Positions 54,423 to 62,983 of a stretch of 64,000 nucleotides of DNA are shown here, one piece after another. Each line of letters starts with the position of its first letter. The first letter of the stretch is position 1. The DNA comes from Meridianimarinicoccus aquatilis (lineage in GTDB: Bacteria > Pseudomonadota > Alphaproteobacteria > Rhodobacterales > Rhodobacteraceae): contig NZ_SMZO01000013.1 of NCBI RefSeq assembly GCF_004358675.1, forward strand, positions 28,284 to 92,283. The letters are read 5' to 3'. The notes under the pieces were generated by a model. That model did no database searches and was not told the origin of the DNA. It worked only from the letters and a program-made list of their open reading frames with translations. The position numbers and the translations under genes are program-made.

Positions 54423-55600
54423 CCTTGACGGCGTTCTATGTCGTTTGGGCGAGTCGCCTCGACGACGGATGTCACATAGGGACGCGCGGGACGCGGACAG
54501 CGGACGGCAGCGAACCCCGCCGCCTGACACATCTGCGCAATTCTCGCCGCAGAGCGAGCCCGGCCAGTACGCATCGCCAATGTATAAAAGGCGAAATAGA
54601 CATCACCCGAGGATTCCGGGCGCGCTCCGCCGGCCATAGGTTCGGAAATTATCAAACGCCCACCGGGCGGCAGAGCCGAGAAAACCTTGGCCAATAAGGC
54701 AGCAACCGTCTCGTCCGAGTGATCATAAAGAACCCGCACCAGAGAGATCATATCCGCGCCTGCTGGCAGCGAATCGTCCCGAAATGACCCACCAGCCAGA
54801 TCGACTCGGCCACTCAGGCCAGTCGCGGCCAATCGGTTTGCGGCTTGCGGCATGACCGCAGGCAGATCAAAGACTGTCGCCTTCAAGGCGGGGTGCGCTT
54901 GACACACAGCCGACACAAAAGCGCCAGAGCCACCCCCTACATCAAGGAGATGACGCACATTTGCAAAGCGCACTTGCCGCAAAGTGTCTTGCGCCACGAG
55001 GCCTTGGCTATCGGCCATGAGATCGGAATAAATGCGTGTCGTCTCGGCGGGCACGTCGCCGTGTGCGCCAAAGACATAGGGCCAAAACTTGGCAAGTTCC
55101 GTGTCTGTCTCGCCCCGCAGCAACGCCACTGGATCGGCAAGATCGCGGTAAAAAACACCATGATGGCGGATCATCGCCGCCAGTCCCGGCACTCCCAGAA
55201 GGGCCGCCCCTTTACGCGCGAGACCGAACTGGCCGTCACGTCGAGCTTTGAGTAGGCCAAGCGCGGCACCGGCCTGTAGCAGGATCTGCATCCGGTCAGC
55301 GGGAATATCAGCGACGAGCGCCAAGTCTTGCACGCTGCGCGGACGATCCAGCAGCTGGGCAGGGATGTCTAACTCCACCAGCGCCATCAACACCTGCGCC
55401 CGCACAAACCCAGACACGAGATCGAAAAGCTCCTGTCCTTCGGCACGGGCAATTCTGCGCAACAGCGGGACACGCGCCACCCAAGCCTGAAAGCCGGGCC
55501 GCGCAATCAAGCGGTTCGACCAACCCGGACTCAAGATACGCAATGATCCGCGCGACTGCGACGACGAGGCGCGGTTTGGTTGATCCGCGACATCAGACAT
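54416..55600 (-). CDS. crtF: Hydroxyneurosporene/demethylspheroidene O-methyltransferase
   Basis: A 394-residue SAM-dependent methyltransferase that makes the methoxy group of spheroidene. The SAM motif is [17 protein letters not shown]. The N-terminal dimerisation region has [26 protein letters not shown], and [15 protein letters not shown] lies late in the domain. It is 3 bp downstream of crtE and shares its transcript. The end of the gene carries one of the PpsR-type boxes for bchC. Confidence 0.95.
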   Translation of the reverse strand: MSDVADQPNRASSSQSRGSLRILSPGWSNRLIARPGFQAWVARVPLLRRIARAEGQELFDLVSGFVRAQVLMALVELDIPAQLLDRPRSVQDLALVADIPADRMQILLQAGAALGLLKARRDGQFGLARKGAALLGVPGLAAMIRHHGVFYRDLADPVALLRGETDTELAKFWPYVFGAHGDVPAETTRIYSDLMADSQGLVAQDTLRQVRFANVRHLLDVGGGSGAFVSAVCQAHPALKATVFDLPAVMPQAANRLAATGLSGRVDLAGGSFRDDSLPAGADMISLVRVLYDHSDETVAALLAKVFSALPPGGRLIISEPMAGGARPESSGDVYFAFYTLAMRTGRARSAARIAQMCQAAGFAAVRCPRPARPYVTSVVEATRPNDIERRQGV

Positions 55601-55603
55601 TTC

Positions 55604-56476
55604 TTACGTCCGGCTGTGTGCGGGGGCTACCGGGGTTAACCGCTCGGCCTGCATGCGCACCATCTTCGCCAGCGCCGCTTCGCCCGGACATGCGGGAATC
55701 GATGAAATAGCCCCGCCCAGAATGTCCTTCAGCCGCCGGATCGCCCCATCGACACCATATTCGGCGACCGCACTTGGACGGGCATGCAATGCGTCCTGCC
55801 CTGCCGGTTTCCCAAGCGTTTCGGCATCATAAAGGGCATCGCGCAGATCATCCGCCACCTGGAAGGCCTCGCCAATACATGCGCCAAGATCTTCCCAAGC
55901 ATCTGGGTCTTCGTGTCCGGCAGCGATGGCGCCCATTCGCGTTGCCGCAATGAACAGTGCGCCGGTTTTTGATCGATGATACGCCGCAAGATCAACCGAT
56001 GGCTCGCTTTCCCACCCTTGCCCCGCGCAGATCCCACCCGGCATGCCCGTGCGTTGCGCCAATGTAAGAATCAGCGCATTCGCGCGAGCAGCGTCATAGG
56101 CTCCCGCCCGCGCCAACACTTCGAACGCGAGAATAATAAGGCTGTCACCGGCCAGAACCGCGAGCGGTTCGGAATACGCGCGGTGCACAGACGGCTTTCC
56201 GCGGCGCGTTTCCGCATCGTCGAAACATGGCAAATCATCATGCACGAGGCTGGCGCAGTGGATCAACTCAAGTGACGCCGCCGCCGCATCAGCGACGTCC
56301 GGTTGATCATCCCCACACGCCATAGCGACTGACATAAGGATCGTTGGGCGAATGCGTGCGCCCCCAGGTGTGCACGCATAGGTCAGCGCCGAGGATAGTC
56401 GCCCAGGTGCGACACCGCCCCGCCCAAGCGCGACTGCGCGGCTAACGGCGCGGTCGATCCGAGTATCGAGATCCAT
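55604..56476 (-). CDS. crtE: Geranylgeranyl diphosphate synthase
   Basis: A 290-residue prenyltransferase that builds the C20 precursor of carotenoids and of the bacteriochlorophyll tail. The first Asp-rich motif is LVHDDLPCFDDAETRRGKPS and the second is QVADDLRDALYD. GGARIRPTILMSVAMACG is the conserved N-terminal block. It is divergent from crtD, with two PpsR-type boxes in the shared 99-bp control region. Confidence 0.96.
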   Translation of the reverse strand: MDLDTRIDRAVSRAVALGRGGVAPGRLSSALTYACTPGGARIRPTILMSVAMACGDDQPDVADAAAASLELIHCASLVHDDLPCFDDAETRRGKPSVHRAYSEPLAVLAGDSLIILAFEVLARAGAYDAARANALILTLAQRTGMPGGICAGQGWESEPSVDLAAYHRSKTGALFIAATRMGAIAAGHEDPDAWEDLGACIGEAFQVADDLRDALYDAETLGKPAGQDALHARPSAVAEYGVDGAIRRLKDILGGAISSIPACPGEAALAKMVRMQAERLTPVAPAHSRT

Positions 56477-56490
56477 GGCGAGCTCCAGTG

Positions 56491-56508
56491 TGTCAGTTTT
56501 TCACTACA
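56491..56508. promoter_or_regulatory. PpsR/CrtJ-type box 1 between crtE and crtD
   Basis: TGTCAGTTTTTCACTACA fits TGT-N12-ACA, 15 bp upstream of the crtE ATG. It is 7 bp from box 2. Confidence 0.75.
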
Positions 56509-56515
56509 TAGTGTG

Positions 56516-56533
56516 TGTAAATTATTGTGGACA
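56516..56533. promoter_or_regulatory. PpsR/CrtJ-type box 2 between crtE and crtD
   Basis: TGTAAATTATTGTGGACA fits TGT-N12-ACA and lies 42 bp upstream of the crtD ATG. The pair could control both crtE-crtF and crtD-crtC. Confidence 0.75.
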
Positions 56534-56575
56534 TGTCTTGCGAACGAGTCAACAATTCCTGACAGGAGGTGCGCC

Positions 56576-58129
56576 ATGAACCAGATCACCGCGCGGCCCT
56601 CGGCAAACAGGGGCGTGGCACCTGCGCTTGTGATTGGCGCGGGCATCGGCGGTCTTGCGGCTGCGGTGCGCCTTGCCGCGGCGGGACTTCAGGTCACCGT
56701 GGTCGAGCGGGCGGCAACCCCCGGCGGCAAGATGCGGACCCTGCCAAGTACGGCTGGTCCTGTTGATGCAGGGCCGACTGTTCTGACCCTCCGCCGTATC
56801 TTTGAAGACCTGTTCGCAGTTGCCGGAACACGGCTGGACGATCATGTCACTTTGCGGCGTCAAGATATTTTGGCGCGCCATTGGTGGCCGGACGGAAGCA
56901 CGCTGGACCTGCACGCGGACCATGAGGCAAGCGCGCAGGCAGTCCGTGCTTTTGCCGGCGCCAAGCAGGAGCGCGCCTTTCGCCGCTTTTCACGACGGGC
57001 CGCAAAACTGTTCGACGCGTTTGACGACCCCATGATGCAGACTGCCCAACCGGGCCTTGCCAATCTGACACGCAAAGTGATGGGCCAACCTGCCCTGATC
57101 CCCATGTTGGCCCCCAATTCATCATTGGCGCACAGTCTGGCCAAACAATTCACCGATCCGCGCCTTACGCAACTCTTCGGCCGATATGCGACCTATGTGG
57201 GCGGCTCGCCCTACCAATCCCCGGCGGTTCTTGCGCTGATTTGGCATGCCGAAGCCGCCGGCGTCTGGACCGTCGAGGGCGGAATGCACGCTTTGGCACG
57301 GGCAGTAGCCGATCTTGCGGCTTCGCTCGGGGTTCGCTTTGCGTACAACGCGCATGTGGCGGAGATCGAATTTTCAGGTGGGCGTGCAAGTGGGGTACGC
57401 TTTGAAGATGGCTCCCGGATGCGCGCCAGTTCCGTTCTGTTCAATGGCGACCCACACGCGCTCACACTTGGGCTGTTAGGCGACGCCAACATCACAGCCG
57501 CACCAGAAACGGCGCGCGCTGAACGCAGCCTGTCTGCCAATGTCTGGGCCTTTTGCGCAACGCCGGACGGTTTGCCTTTGGCCCATCACAACGTTTTTTT
57601 CTGCAATGATCCCGTGGCGGAATTCGACGATATCGCGGCGGGGCGCACACCGCGCGACCCGACACTCTATCTGTGCGCCGAAGATCGCGGGCAGGCGAAC
57701 CCGCCCCCCACCCTTGAACGATTCGAAATGATCGCGAACGCCCCGCCGCTCAGCAATGGCACATCCTCACAGGAGCCGACCTCATGCCCCACGACACGCA
57801 GCTTCGAGACGCTGAAAAAGTTCGGCCTGAGCTTGACGCCCGACCCAGACAATCTGACGACACCAAAGGGGTTCGCGGGTCTGTTTCCGGGCTCGCAAGG
57901 ATCCCTTTACGGGCAGAGCCCGCATGGCCTGATGGCAGCGTTTCAACGACCCACGGCGCGCAGCATGATGCCGGGGCTTTATCTGGCCGGGGGCGGGACG
58001 CATCCGGGGGCCGGGGTTCCGATGGCTGCCCTCTCAGGGCGGCACGCGGCCGAGGCGATCATGGCGGACCTTGCTTCAACCTCGACGTTCCGGCCAACGG
58101 CTACGCTTGGTGGTATGTCGACGGGATAA
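56576..58129 (+). CDS. crtD: Hydroxy-/methoxyneurosporene desaturase
   Basis: A 517-residue FAD carotenoid desaturase that adds the C-3,4 double bond on the way to spheroidene. The dinucleotide site is LVIGAGIGGLAAAVRLAAAG, followed by ERAATPGGKMRTL. The family C-terminal block LYLAGGGTHPGAGVPMAALSG completes the FAD fold. ATG 56576 has AGGAGG 6 nt before it. Its last ~60 bp also encode, in the +1 frame, sequence that looks like the N-terminus of CrtC. Confidence 0.95.
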   Translation: MNQITARPSANRGVAPALVIGAGIGGLAAAVRLAAAGLQVTVVERAATPGGKMRTLPSTAGPVDAGPTVLTLRRIFEDLFAVAGTRLDDHVTLRRQDILARHWWPDGSTLDLHADHEASAQAVRAFAGAKQERAFRRFSRRAAKLFDAFDDPMMQTAQPGLANLTRKVMGQPALIPMLAPNSSLAHSLAKQFTDPRLTQLFGRYATYVGGSPYQSPAVLALIWHAEAAGVWTVEGGMHALARAVADLAASLGVRFAYNAHVAEIEFSGGRASGVRFEDGSRMRASSVLFNGDPHALTLGLLGDANITAAPETARAERSLSANVWAFCATPDGLPLAHHNVFFCNDPVAEFDDIAAGRTPRDPTLYLCAEDRGQANPPPTLERFEMIANAPPLSNGTSSQEPTSCPTTRSFETLKKFGLSLTPDPDNLTTPKGFAGLFPGSQGSLYGQSPHGLMAAFQRPTARSMMPGLYLAGGGTHPGAGVPMAALSGRHAAEAIMADLASTSTFRPTATLGGMSTG

Positions 58130-58155
58130 GCGACTGTGGAACCCGTGCGATTTCG

Positions 58156-59004
58156 GTGATTGCGTTCATCGGCTCGGTCTTTTCGCCGTGGTATCGGTGG
58201 TCGGGCCGACGCGATCCCGACAACCATGTCTGCATCAACGTGGCCACCTATGGGCCGGGTGGGCGCTTCACAATGACCGACCGGGGCCGTAGCGCCCTGC
58301 GCCAGACCGAAGACAGCTTTACCGTCGGCCCCAGCTCTCTGCACTGGGATGGCAACGCCCTGCGCATTGACATTGACGAAATATCCGCCCCACCGGTAAT
58401 CAGCCGGGTGCGCGGAACCATCACTTTAACGCCGCGCGCCGTCACGACGGTAGAACTGCCCCTCACTCCTGACGGCGCGCATATCTGGCGCCCCTTCGCA
58501 CCGGTGTCGGATATCCAAGTTGATCTGGACGCGCCCGGTTGGACTTGGTCCGGACATGGCTATTTTGATGCGAACTTCGGCACGCGCGCCTTGGAAGATG
58601 ATTTCAGCTTCTGGACCTGGGGCCGCTACCCGGTTGGCCAAGGCAGCACTTGTTTTTACGACGCATCACGACTGGACGGCACCACACTCGCCGCGGCAAT
58701 CCGCTTCGATGACGCAGGCGGTGCGCAGGTGATGCGCGATCCACCGACCTTGACGCCGATGCGCCGAAGCCTTTGGGCCGTAAAACGCGAAACCCGTGCT
58801 GATGCTGGCCACAAACCCCGACAGGTCAGCCCAATGTTGGAGGCCCCGTTTTACAGCAGATCAATGGTTCGGACCCAGATTGATGGCGAGCAGACGACCG
58901 GTGTGCACGAGGCACTTGATCTGCGCCGCTTTTGCAGCCCTTTGTTGAAGCCAATGCTGGCAGTCCGAGTGCCGCGCCGACCGCGCTGGCGTTTCGCCGA
59001 CTAG
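58156..59004 (+). CDS. crtC: Carotenoid 1,2-hydratase (hydroxyneurosporene synthase)
   Basis: A 282-residue enzyme (from GTG 58156) that adds water to the 1,2 end of neurosporene or its relatives. VIAFIGSVFSPWYRWSGRR, then GPSSLHWDGNALRIDIDE and FWTWGRYPVG are diagnostic blocks. This start gives the length I recall for Rhodobacter CrtC. The frame stays open back to ATG 57784, and residues just before the GTG (GYAWWYVDGISD, inside crtD) also look like CrtC, so the true start is uncertain. The stop overlaps the convergent tspO stop by 4 bp. Confidence 0.9.
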   Translation: MIAFIGSVFSPWYRWSGRRDPDNHVCINVATYGPGGRFTMTDRGRSALRQTEDSFTVGPSSLHWDGNALRIDIDEISAPPVISRVRGTITLTPRAVTTVELPLTPDGAHIWRPFAPVSDIQVDLDAPGWTWSGHGYFDANFGTRALEDDFSFWTWGRYPVGQGSTCFYDASRLDGTTLAAAIRFDDAGGAQVMRDPPTLTPMRRSLWAVKRETRADAGHKPRQVSPMLEAPFYSRSMVRTQIDGEQTTGVHEALDLRRFCSPLLKPMLAVRVPRRPRWRFAD

Positions 59005-59474
59005 CTATCCGGCTTGGCGGCAACTTCGGGATTAAGCCGCATCACTGAGAAGTTCAGCGCCGAGGCGATTGTTACCCAAAGAAGGTATGGCGCAAAAAGC
59101 AACCCCGCCACGGTGTCCTGCAAAAAGAGCAGCACCATGGTGAAGGCGACCACCACCCACAGCAAACCGACAACGATCATCGCAAGGCGGATCCGGCGCA
59201 GGCCGAAGAAAACCGGCGTCCATAGACCGTTAAGGGCAACTTGCAGCGCCCAGAATGCCATCGCCAATCCGGCACCCGGCAACATCGCGACGCGCGCTCC
59301 CGCAGCAGCAATACACAGATAGAGTGTGGTCCAGGCCACTGGAAATACCCAATCGGGCGGGGTCCAGCGCGGCTTAGCCAGTTTGGCGTACCACTCACCC
59401 GGTGGAAACAATGCCCCGGTTGATCCGGCAGCAACGCACGCGGCAAGAAAGACAATGAAAAGGATATAGATCAT
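59001..59474 (-). CDS. tspO: TspO/MBR tryptophan-rich sensory protein
   Basis: A 157-residue membrane protein with five helices. WYAKLAKPRWTPPDWVFPVAWTTLY and ALQVALNGLWTPVFFG are the family signature. In Rhodobacter sphaeroides TspO sits in the outer membrane, lowers photosynthesis gene expression under oxygen, and is tied to tetrapyrrole export. Its ATG overlaps the crtB stop by 4 bp, so it is probably made with crtI-crtB. Confidence 0.95.
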   Translation of the reverse strand: MIYILFIVFLAACVAAGSTGALFPPGEWYAKLAKPRWTPPDWVFPVAWTTLYLCIAAAGARVAMLPGAGLAMAFWALQVALNGLWTPVFFGLRRIRLAMIVVGLLWVVVAFTMVLLFLQDTVAGLLFAPYLLWVTIASALNFSVMRLNPEVAAKPDS

Positions 59475-60589
59475 CTTGAGGGGCTAGCGCAGGGCGGCGC
59501 AGCGTTCAACCCTGTTCGCCGCCGGTCGCGTTGCTCAAGCTGCGCAAAGAGCGAAACCAGCGCGTCGGCGCGGCCAGTACCACGTGCAGCCTGCGTGCCA
59601 GCCGCGTCGACCAGAAACGCAACCTCGGCCAGCGGCCGGGCATAAAGCATGGGCGAGCGGGGCATGATCAGCGTACCCGCCGCGCGCCCCATCGACAGAC
59701 CCAGCCACCCAAGTTTGCGTGCTGTGCCGGTATGTGCCCGCACCGAAATGCTGTCATGCCCGTTCCGGCGCAATTGCCCGCTGATACCCGCATAGATATA
59801 GCGCGCCGCAAAAATGCCAAGACGGCACGACAGCGGAAGCGCGGCAACCCCGGCCTCGGACCGCGCATAAAGCATGTCGGCCTCGCGCAACAACCGGGCC
59901 GTCAACGCACGGATCTGCGGGGTTGGCGCCGGACTTGCGAGAAACGCAGCCGGTTCGATCCCGGCCTTGGCCAGCCAGTCAGTAGGCAGGTAAAGCCGCC
60001 CCTCGCGCGCATCCTCTCCCACATCGCGGGCGATATTGGTCAGCTGCATCGCCACGCCAAGATCACAGGCTCGCGCCAGCGCATGCCGGTCGCGCACGCC
60101 CATGAGCACGCACATCATAGCCCCCACCGCCGAGGCCACTCGTGCCGAATAGGCGCGAAGGTCAGACAGACTGGCATAGCGGCGTTCCATCGCGTCCCAT
60201 GCCAGCCCCTCAAGCAAGGCTTCCGGCAGCGCGCGGGGCATCTCGTGGGCGTCGACCATGGCTGCGAAAGCCCGGTCGGGTGCCGTGTTACGCGGGGTGC
60301 CTGCATAAACCAGATCAAGGCGGTCGCGCAGGGACAGGACGGCCGCCGCCTTTTCCGCCTGCAAATCCACCGCATCGTCCGCCAGACGGCAGAACGCATA
60401 TAGCGCCAGCGCCGGATCGCGAACCCGAGGCGGCATAACCAGCGACGCAGCGTAGAAAGATCGCGACCCGTGGCGAATAGCCTGTGTGCAATGGTCCAGA
60501 TCAGCAGGCGCAATGCCACTGCGGCCACGGCTCGCCGGGGCTTGCGGCGCAGCAAGCGGCACCCCGCGTGGATCGGGCGCAACACTCAT
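59471..60589 (-). CDS. crtB: Phytoene synthase
   Basis: A 372-residue enzyme that joins two GGPP into phytoene, the first committed carotenoid step. The Asp-rich sites are ALYAFCRLADDAVDL and LTNIARDVGEDAREGRLYLP. GSRSFYAASLVMPPRVR is the usual N-terminal block. The last ~60 residues are a less conserved tail. The start ATG overlaps the crtI stop by 4 bp. Confidence 0.96.
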   Translation of the reverse strand: MSVAPDPRGVPLAAPQAPASRGRSGIAPADLDHCTQAIRHGSRSFYAASLVMPPRVRDPALALYAFCRLADDAVDLQAEKAAAVLSLRDRLDLVYAGTPRNTAPDRAFAAMVDAHEMPRALPEALLEGLAWDAMERRYASLSDLRAYSARVASAVGAMMCVLMGVRDRHALARACDLGVAMQLTNIARDVGEDAREGRLYLPTDWLAKAGIEPAAFLASPAPTPQIRALTARLLREADMLYARSEAGVAALPLSCRLGIFAARYIYAGISGQLRRNGHDSISVRAHTGTARKLGWLGLSMGRAAGTLIMPRSPMLYARPLAEVAFLVDAAGTQAARGTGRADALVSLFAQLEQRDRRRTGLNAAPPCASPSR

Positions 60590-62136
60590 GAGGTCACCGT
60601 CGCGGCATCGGGAACCAGTTTACCCAGCACTTCGGCGCTTGAAATCACACCCGGCAAGCCTGCGCCGGGATGGGTGCCAGCGCCGACAAGATACAACCCC
60701 TTTGCTTCTTCGCTGATATTGTGCGGCCGGAACCAGGCACTTTGCAGGATGCGCGGCTCAATGGAAAAGCCGGTCCCAAGCGGTGACAGATATCGGTCGC
60801 GGAACGTGTCTGGCGTAAAGGTCTCTTGCACAGTGATCCGGCCTGAAAGGCCCGGCAGGCACTGCGCCTCAAGAATGGCGAGCATCTTTTCGCGGTAAGG
60901 CTCTTCCTCCTGCGCCCAATCGACCCCGTTTTCATGACCCAGATGCGGGACGGGGCTGAGCACATAAAAGGTGTCATCGCCGTCAGGTGCGACAGTCGGA
61001 TCGGTCACGCTGGGCCGGTGGATATAAAGGCTCATGTCGTCCGACAGGCGGCCCTTCATGAAAATGTCTTGCAACAGGCCCATGTAACGCGGCGCATTCA
61101 AGATCGTATGGTGCCCGACATCGCCCCACATATCGCGGGTGCCCTTTGTGCCGAAATACCAGACATACAGGCCCATGGACCAACGCGTGCGTTTGAGCCG
61201 CGGCGTCGTCCAACGGCGGCGGGGGGCATTGCGCAGCAGACGGTCATAGGTATGCCCTGCGTCGGCGTTGGACACCACGATATCGGCAGCAATAATTGCA
61301 CCATTTTGCAGCTTAACACCGCGCGCGGTCCCGTCCTTGATGAGGATCTCGTCAACCTCGGTATCAAGTTGCACAGTGCCGCCCTGCCCCTCGACCACGT
61401 CAGCCATGGCGCGGGCTATCGCGGCAACACCGCCCATGGCGTAATGGACGCCGAATTCCTTTTCGAGGTAACTGACAAGGATATACATTGACGTCACATG
61501 CAACGGGTCGCCGCCAATGAACAAAGGATGAAACGACAACGCCATGCGCAACCTGTCATCCCGTACGCGCTTGCATGCATGAGCATAGACGGATCGGTCG
61601 GCGCGCATCATCGCAAAAGTCGGCAAAACCTTGAGAAGGTCGGTGAATTTGTGCATCGACCGGCGACCAAGATCTTCGAAACCGAAGGCATACCGCGCTT
61701 CGCTGTCTTTCAGGAACTTGTCGTAACCGGGCAAATCCGATGGCGACAAGCGCGCAACTTCCGCCCGCATGGCGCCAGTGTCGCCCGTAGCGCGAAAAGT
61801 GGACCCATCGTCCCAACGTATTTCATAGAATGGATCAAGCGCGCGCAAATCGACATCTGCATCGAAGTCCCGCCCGCAGGCCGACCATAACTCGCGCAAG
61901 GTCTGCGGGACCGTGACGATAGTGGGCCCGAGATCAAAGCGATGACCCTCTCGATAAAGTGCGCTGCCCCGCCCGCCGGGCATATCGAGGCGGTCAATGA
62001 CCGTAACACGATACCCTTTGGCACCAAGCCGCATGGCAGATGCGAGACCGCCCAGACCGGCCCCGACAACCACAGCATGAGGGGCGGCCATGTGCGCCGT
62101 CTGCTGCGTAAGATTCTGATCCAGTCTTGTCATCAT
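60586..62136 (-). CDS. crtI: Phytoene desaturase
   Basis: A 516-residue FAD enzyme that desaturates phytoene. In the spheroidene pathway it stops mainly at neurosporene (three steps), which fits the downstream crtC, crtD, crtF and crtA. The FAD site is AVVVGAGLGGLASAMRLGAKGYRV, with PGGRGSALYREGHRFDLGPT next. LYLVGAGTHPGAGLPGVISSAEV is the C-terminal block. Its promoter region carries PpsR-type boxes at 62128 and 62153. It heads crtI-crtB-tspO. Confidence 0.96.
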   Translation of the reverse strand: MMTRLDQNLTQQTAHMAAPHAVVVGAGLGGLASAMRLGAKGYRVTVIDRLDMPGGRGSALYREGHRFDLGPTIVTVPQTLRELWSACGRDFDADVDLRALDPFYEIRWDDGSTFRATGDTGAMRAEVARLSPSDLPGYDKFLKDSEARYAFGFEDLGRRSMHKFTDLLKVLPTFAMMRADRSVYAHACKRVRDDRLRMALSFHPLFIGGDPLHVTSMYILVSYLEKEFGVHYAMGGVAAIARAMADVVEGQGGTVQLDTEVDEILIKDGTARGVKLQNGAIIAADIVVSNADAGHTYDRLLRNAPRRRWTTPRLKRTRWSMGLYVWYFGTKGTRDMWGDVGHHTILNAPRYMGLLQDIFMKGRLSDDMSLYIHRPSVTDPTVAPDGDDTFYVLSPVPHLGHENGVDWAQEEEPYREKMLAILEAQCLPGLSGRITVQETFTPDTFRDRYLSPLGTGFSIEPRILQSAWFRPHNISEEAKGLYLVGAGTHPGAGLPGVISSAEVLGKLVPDAATVTS

Positions 62137-62145
62137 ACACCGACA
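62128..62145. promoter_or_regulatory. PpsR/CrtJ-type box over the crtI start
   Basis: TGTCATCATACACCGACA fits TGT-N12-ACA. It spans the crtI start codon (62134-62136), which is unusual for an operator, so it may be less important than the next box, 7 bp away. Confidence 0.55.
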
Positions 62146-62152
62146 GTACGAC

Positions 62153-62170
62153 TGTCCACTTATGTTTACA
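62153..62170. promoter_or_regulatory. PpsR/CrtJ-type box upstream of crtI
   Basis: TGTCCACTTATGTTTACA fits TGT-N12-ACA, 17 bp upstream of the crtI start and in the crtI-crtA divergent region. Confidence 0.75.
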
Positions 62171-62236
62171 ATAAAGGATTGCGCAGCGCTTTAAGCTAGG
62201 TTCTGGCGAGAAATGCTTTTCAAGCGCCGTTGCGCG

Positions 62237-62254
62237 TGTCACAGTTAGTTGACA
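62237..62254. promoter_or_regulatory. PpsR/CrtJ-type box upstream of crtA
   Basis: TGTCACAGTTAGTTGACA fits TGT-N12-ACA. It covers the only upstream TTG (62249) that could start crtA, which argues that crtA translation begins further downstream. Confidence 0.7.
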
Positions 62255-62275
62255 CATTCATTCGGGAGTCGCGCC

Positions 62276-62983
62276 ATCCAGACCGTCAGCCTCAGCCTGT
62301 TTCGCTTTGACGGACCAATGCGCCGGGCGTGGGCGTTCGCCCAGATGGGTTTGGCGCGGCGTGGCTTTGCCCGTGTTCCTGACATTGAGTTCTGGAAGCT
62401 GTGCGGGTCCGGCACTGGTGAAGGGTTCACACCGCTGCCCAACACGGCCGTCTATGCGATCCTCGCGGCTTGGCCTGACCTTGATGTGGCACAGGAGCGG
62501 ACACAGAAAAGTGGGCCTTTTTCTCGCTACACCGCCAAGGCTTTCGAAAGCTGGCACCTTTATCTATCGCCGACGAGTGTGCGGGGCGCGTGGGCCGGTC
62601 AAACGCCCTTCACAGCCACAAGCGACGCAGGCCAAGGCCCCTTGGCCGCCCTGACACGTGCCACGGTCAGGCCGCGAAAAGCCGCCCAATTCTGGAAACG
62701 CGTGCCAAAGATCAGCGCGATGATCGGGCGTGATCCAAACGTATTGTTCAAGATCGGGATCGGCGAAGTGCCATTGCTTCATCAGGTGACGTTTTCGATC
62801 TGGCCCGATGCCGACAGCATGGCCGCGTTCGCGCGCAGCAATGGCCCGCATGCCCGCGCGATCAGCGCTGTGCGCGACGGGAATTGGTTCTCGGAAGAAC
62901 TTTACGCCCGCTTTCGCGTCCAAGGCACCTGCGGAAGCTGGGGCGGAGGCGATCCACTGACTGCCAAGAAAGACGCTGCATGA
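62276..62983 (+). CDS. crtA: Spheroidene monooxygenase, with probable ATC start
   Basis: A 235-residue enzyme that adds the keto group to spheroidene, giving spheroidenone. QTVSLSLFRFDGPMRRAWAFAQMGLARRG is the family N-terminus; VLFKIGIGEVPLLHQVTFSIWPD and the end FRVQGTCGSWGG are typical. Family members begin MQTVxLSxFRF. Here the Met place is ATC (62276), 7 nt after GGGAG. The nearest canonical starts are TTG 62249, which lies inside a PpsR-type box without a ribosome-binding site, and an ATG 14 codons into the conserved part. The stop overlaps bchI by 4 bp. Confidence 0.88.
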   Translation: MQTVSLSLFRFDGPMRRAWAFAQMGLARRGFARVPDIEFWKLCGSGTGEGFTPLPNTAVYAILAAWPDLDVAQERTQKSGPFSRYTAKAFESWHLYLSPTSVRGAWAGQTPFTATSDAGQGPLAALTRATVRPRKAAQFWKRVPKISAMIGRDPNVLFKIGIGEVPLLHQVTFSIWPDADSMAAFARSNGPHARAISAVRDGNWFSEELYARFRVQGTCGSWGGGDPLTAKKDAA

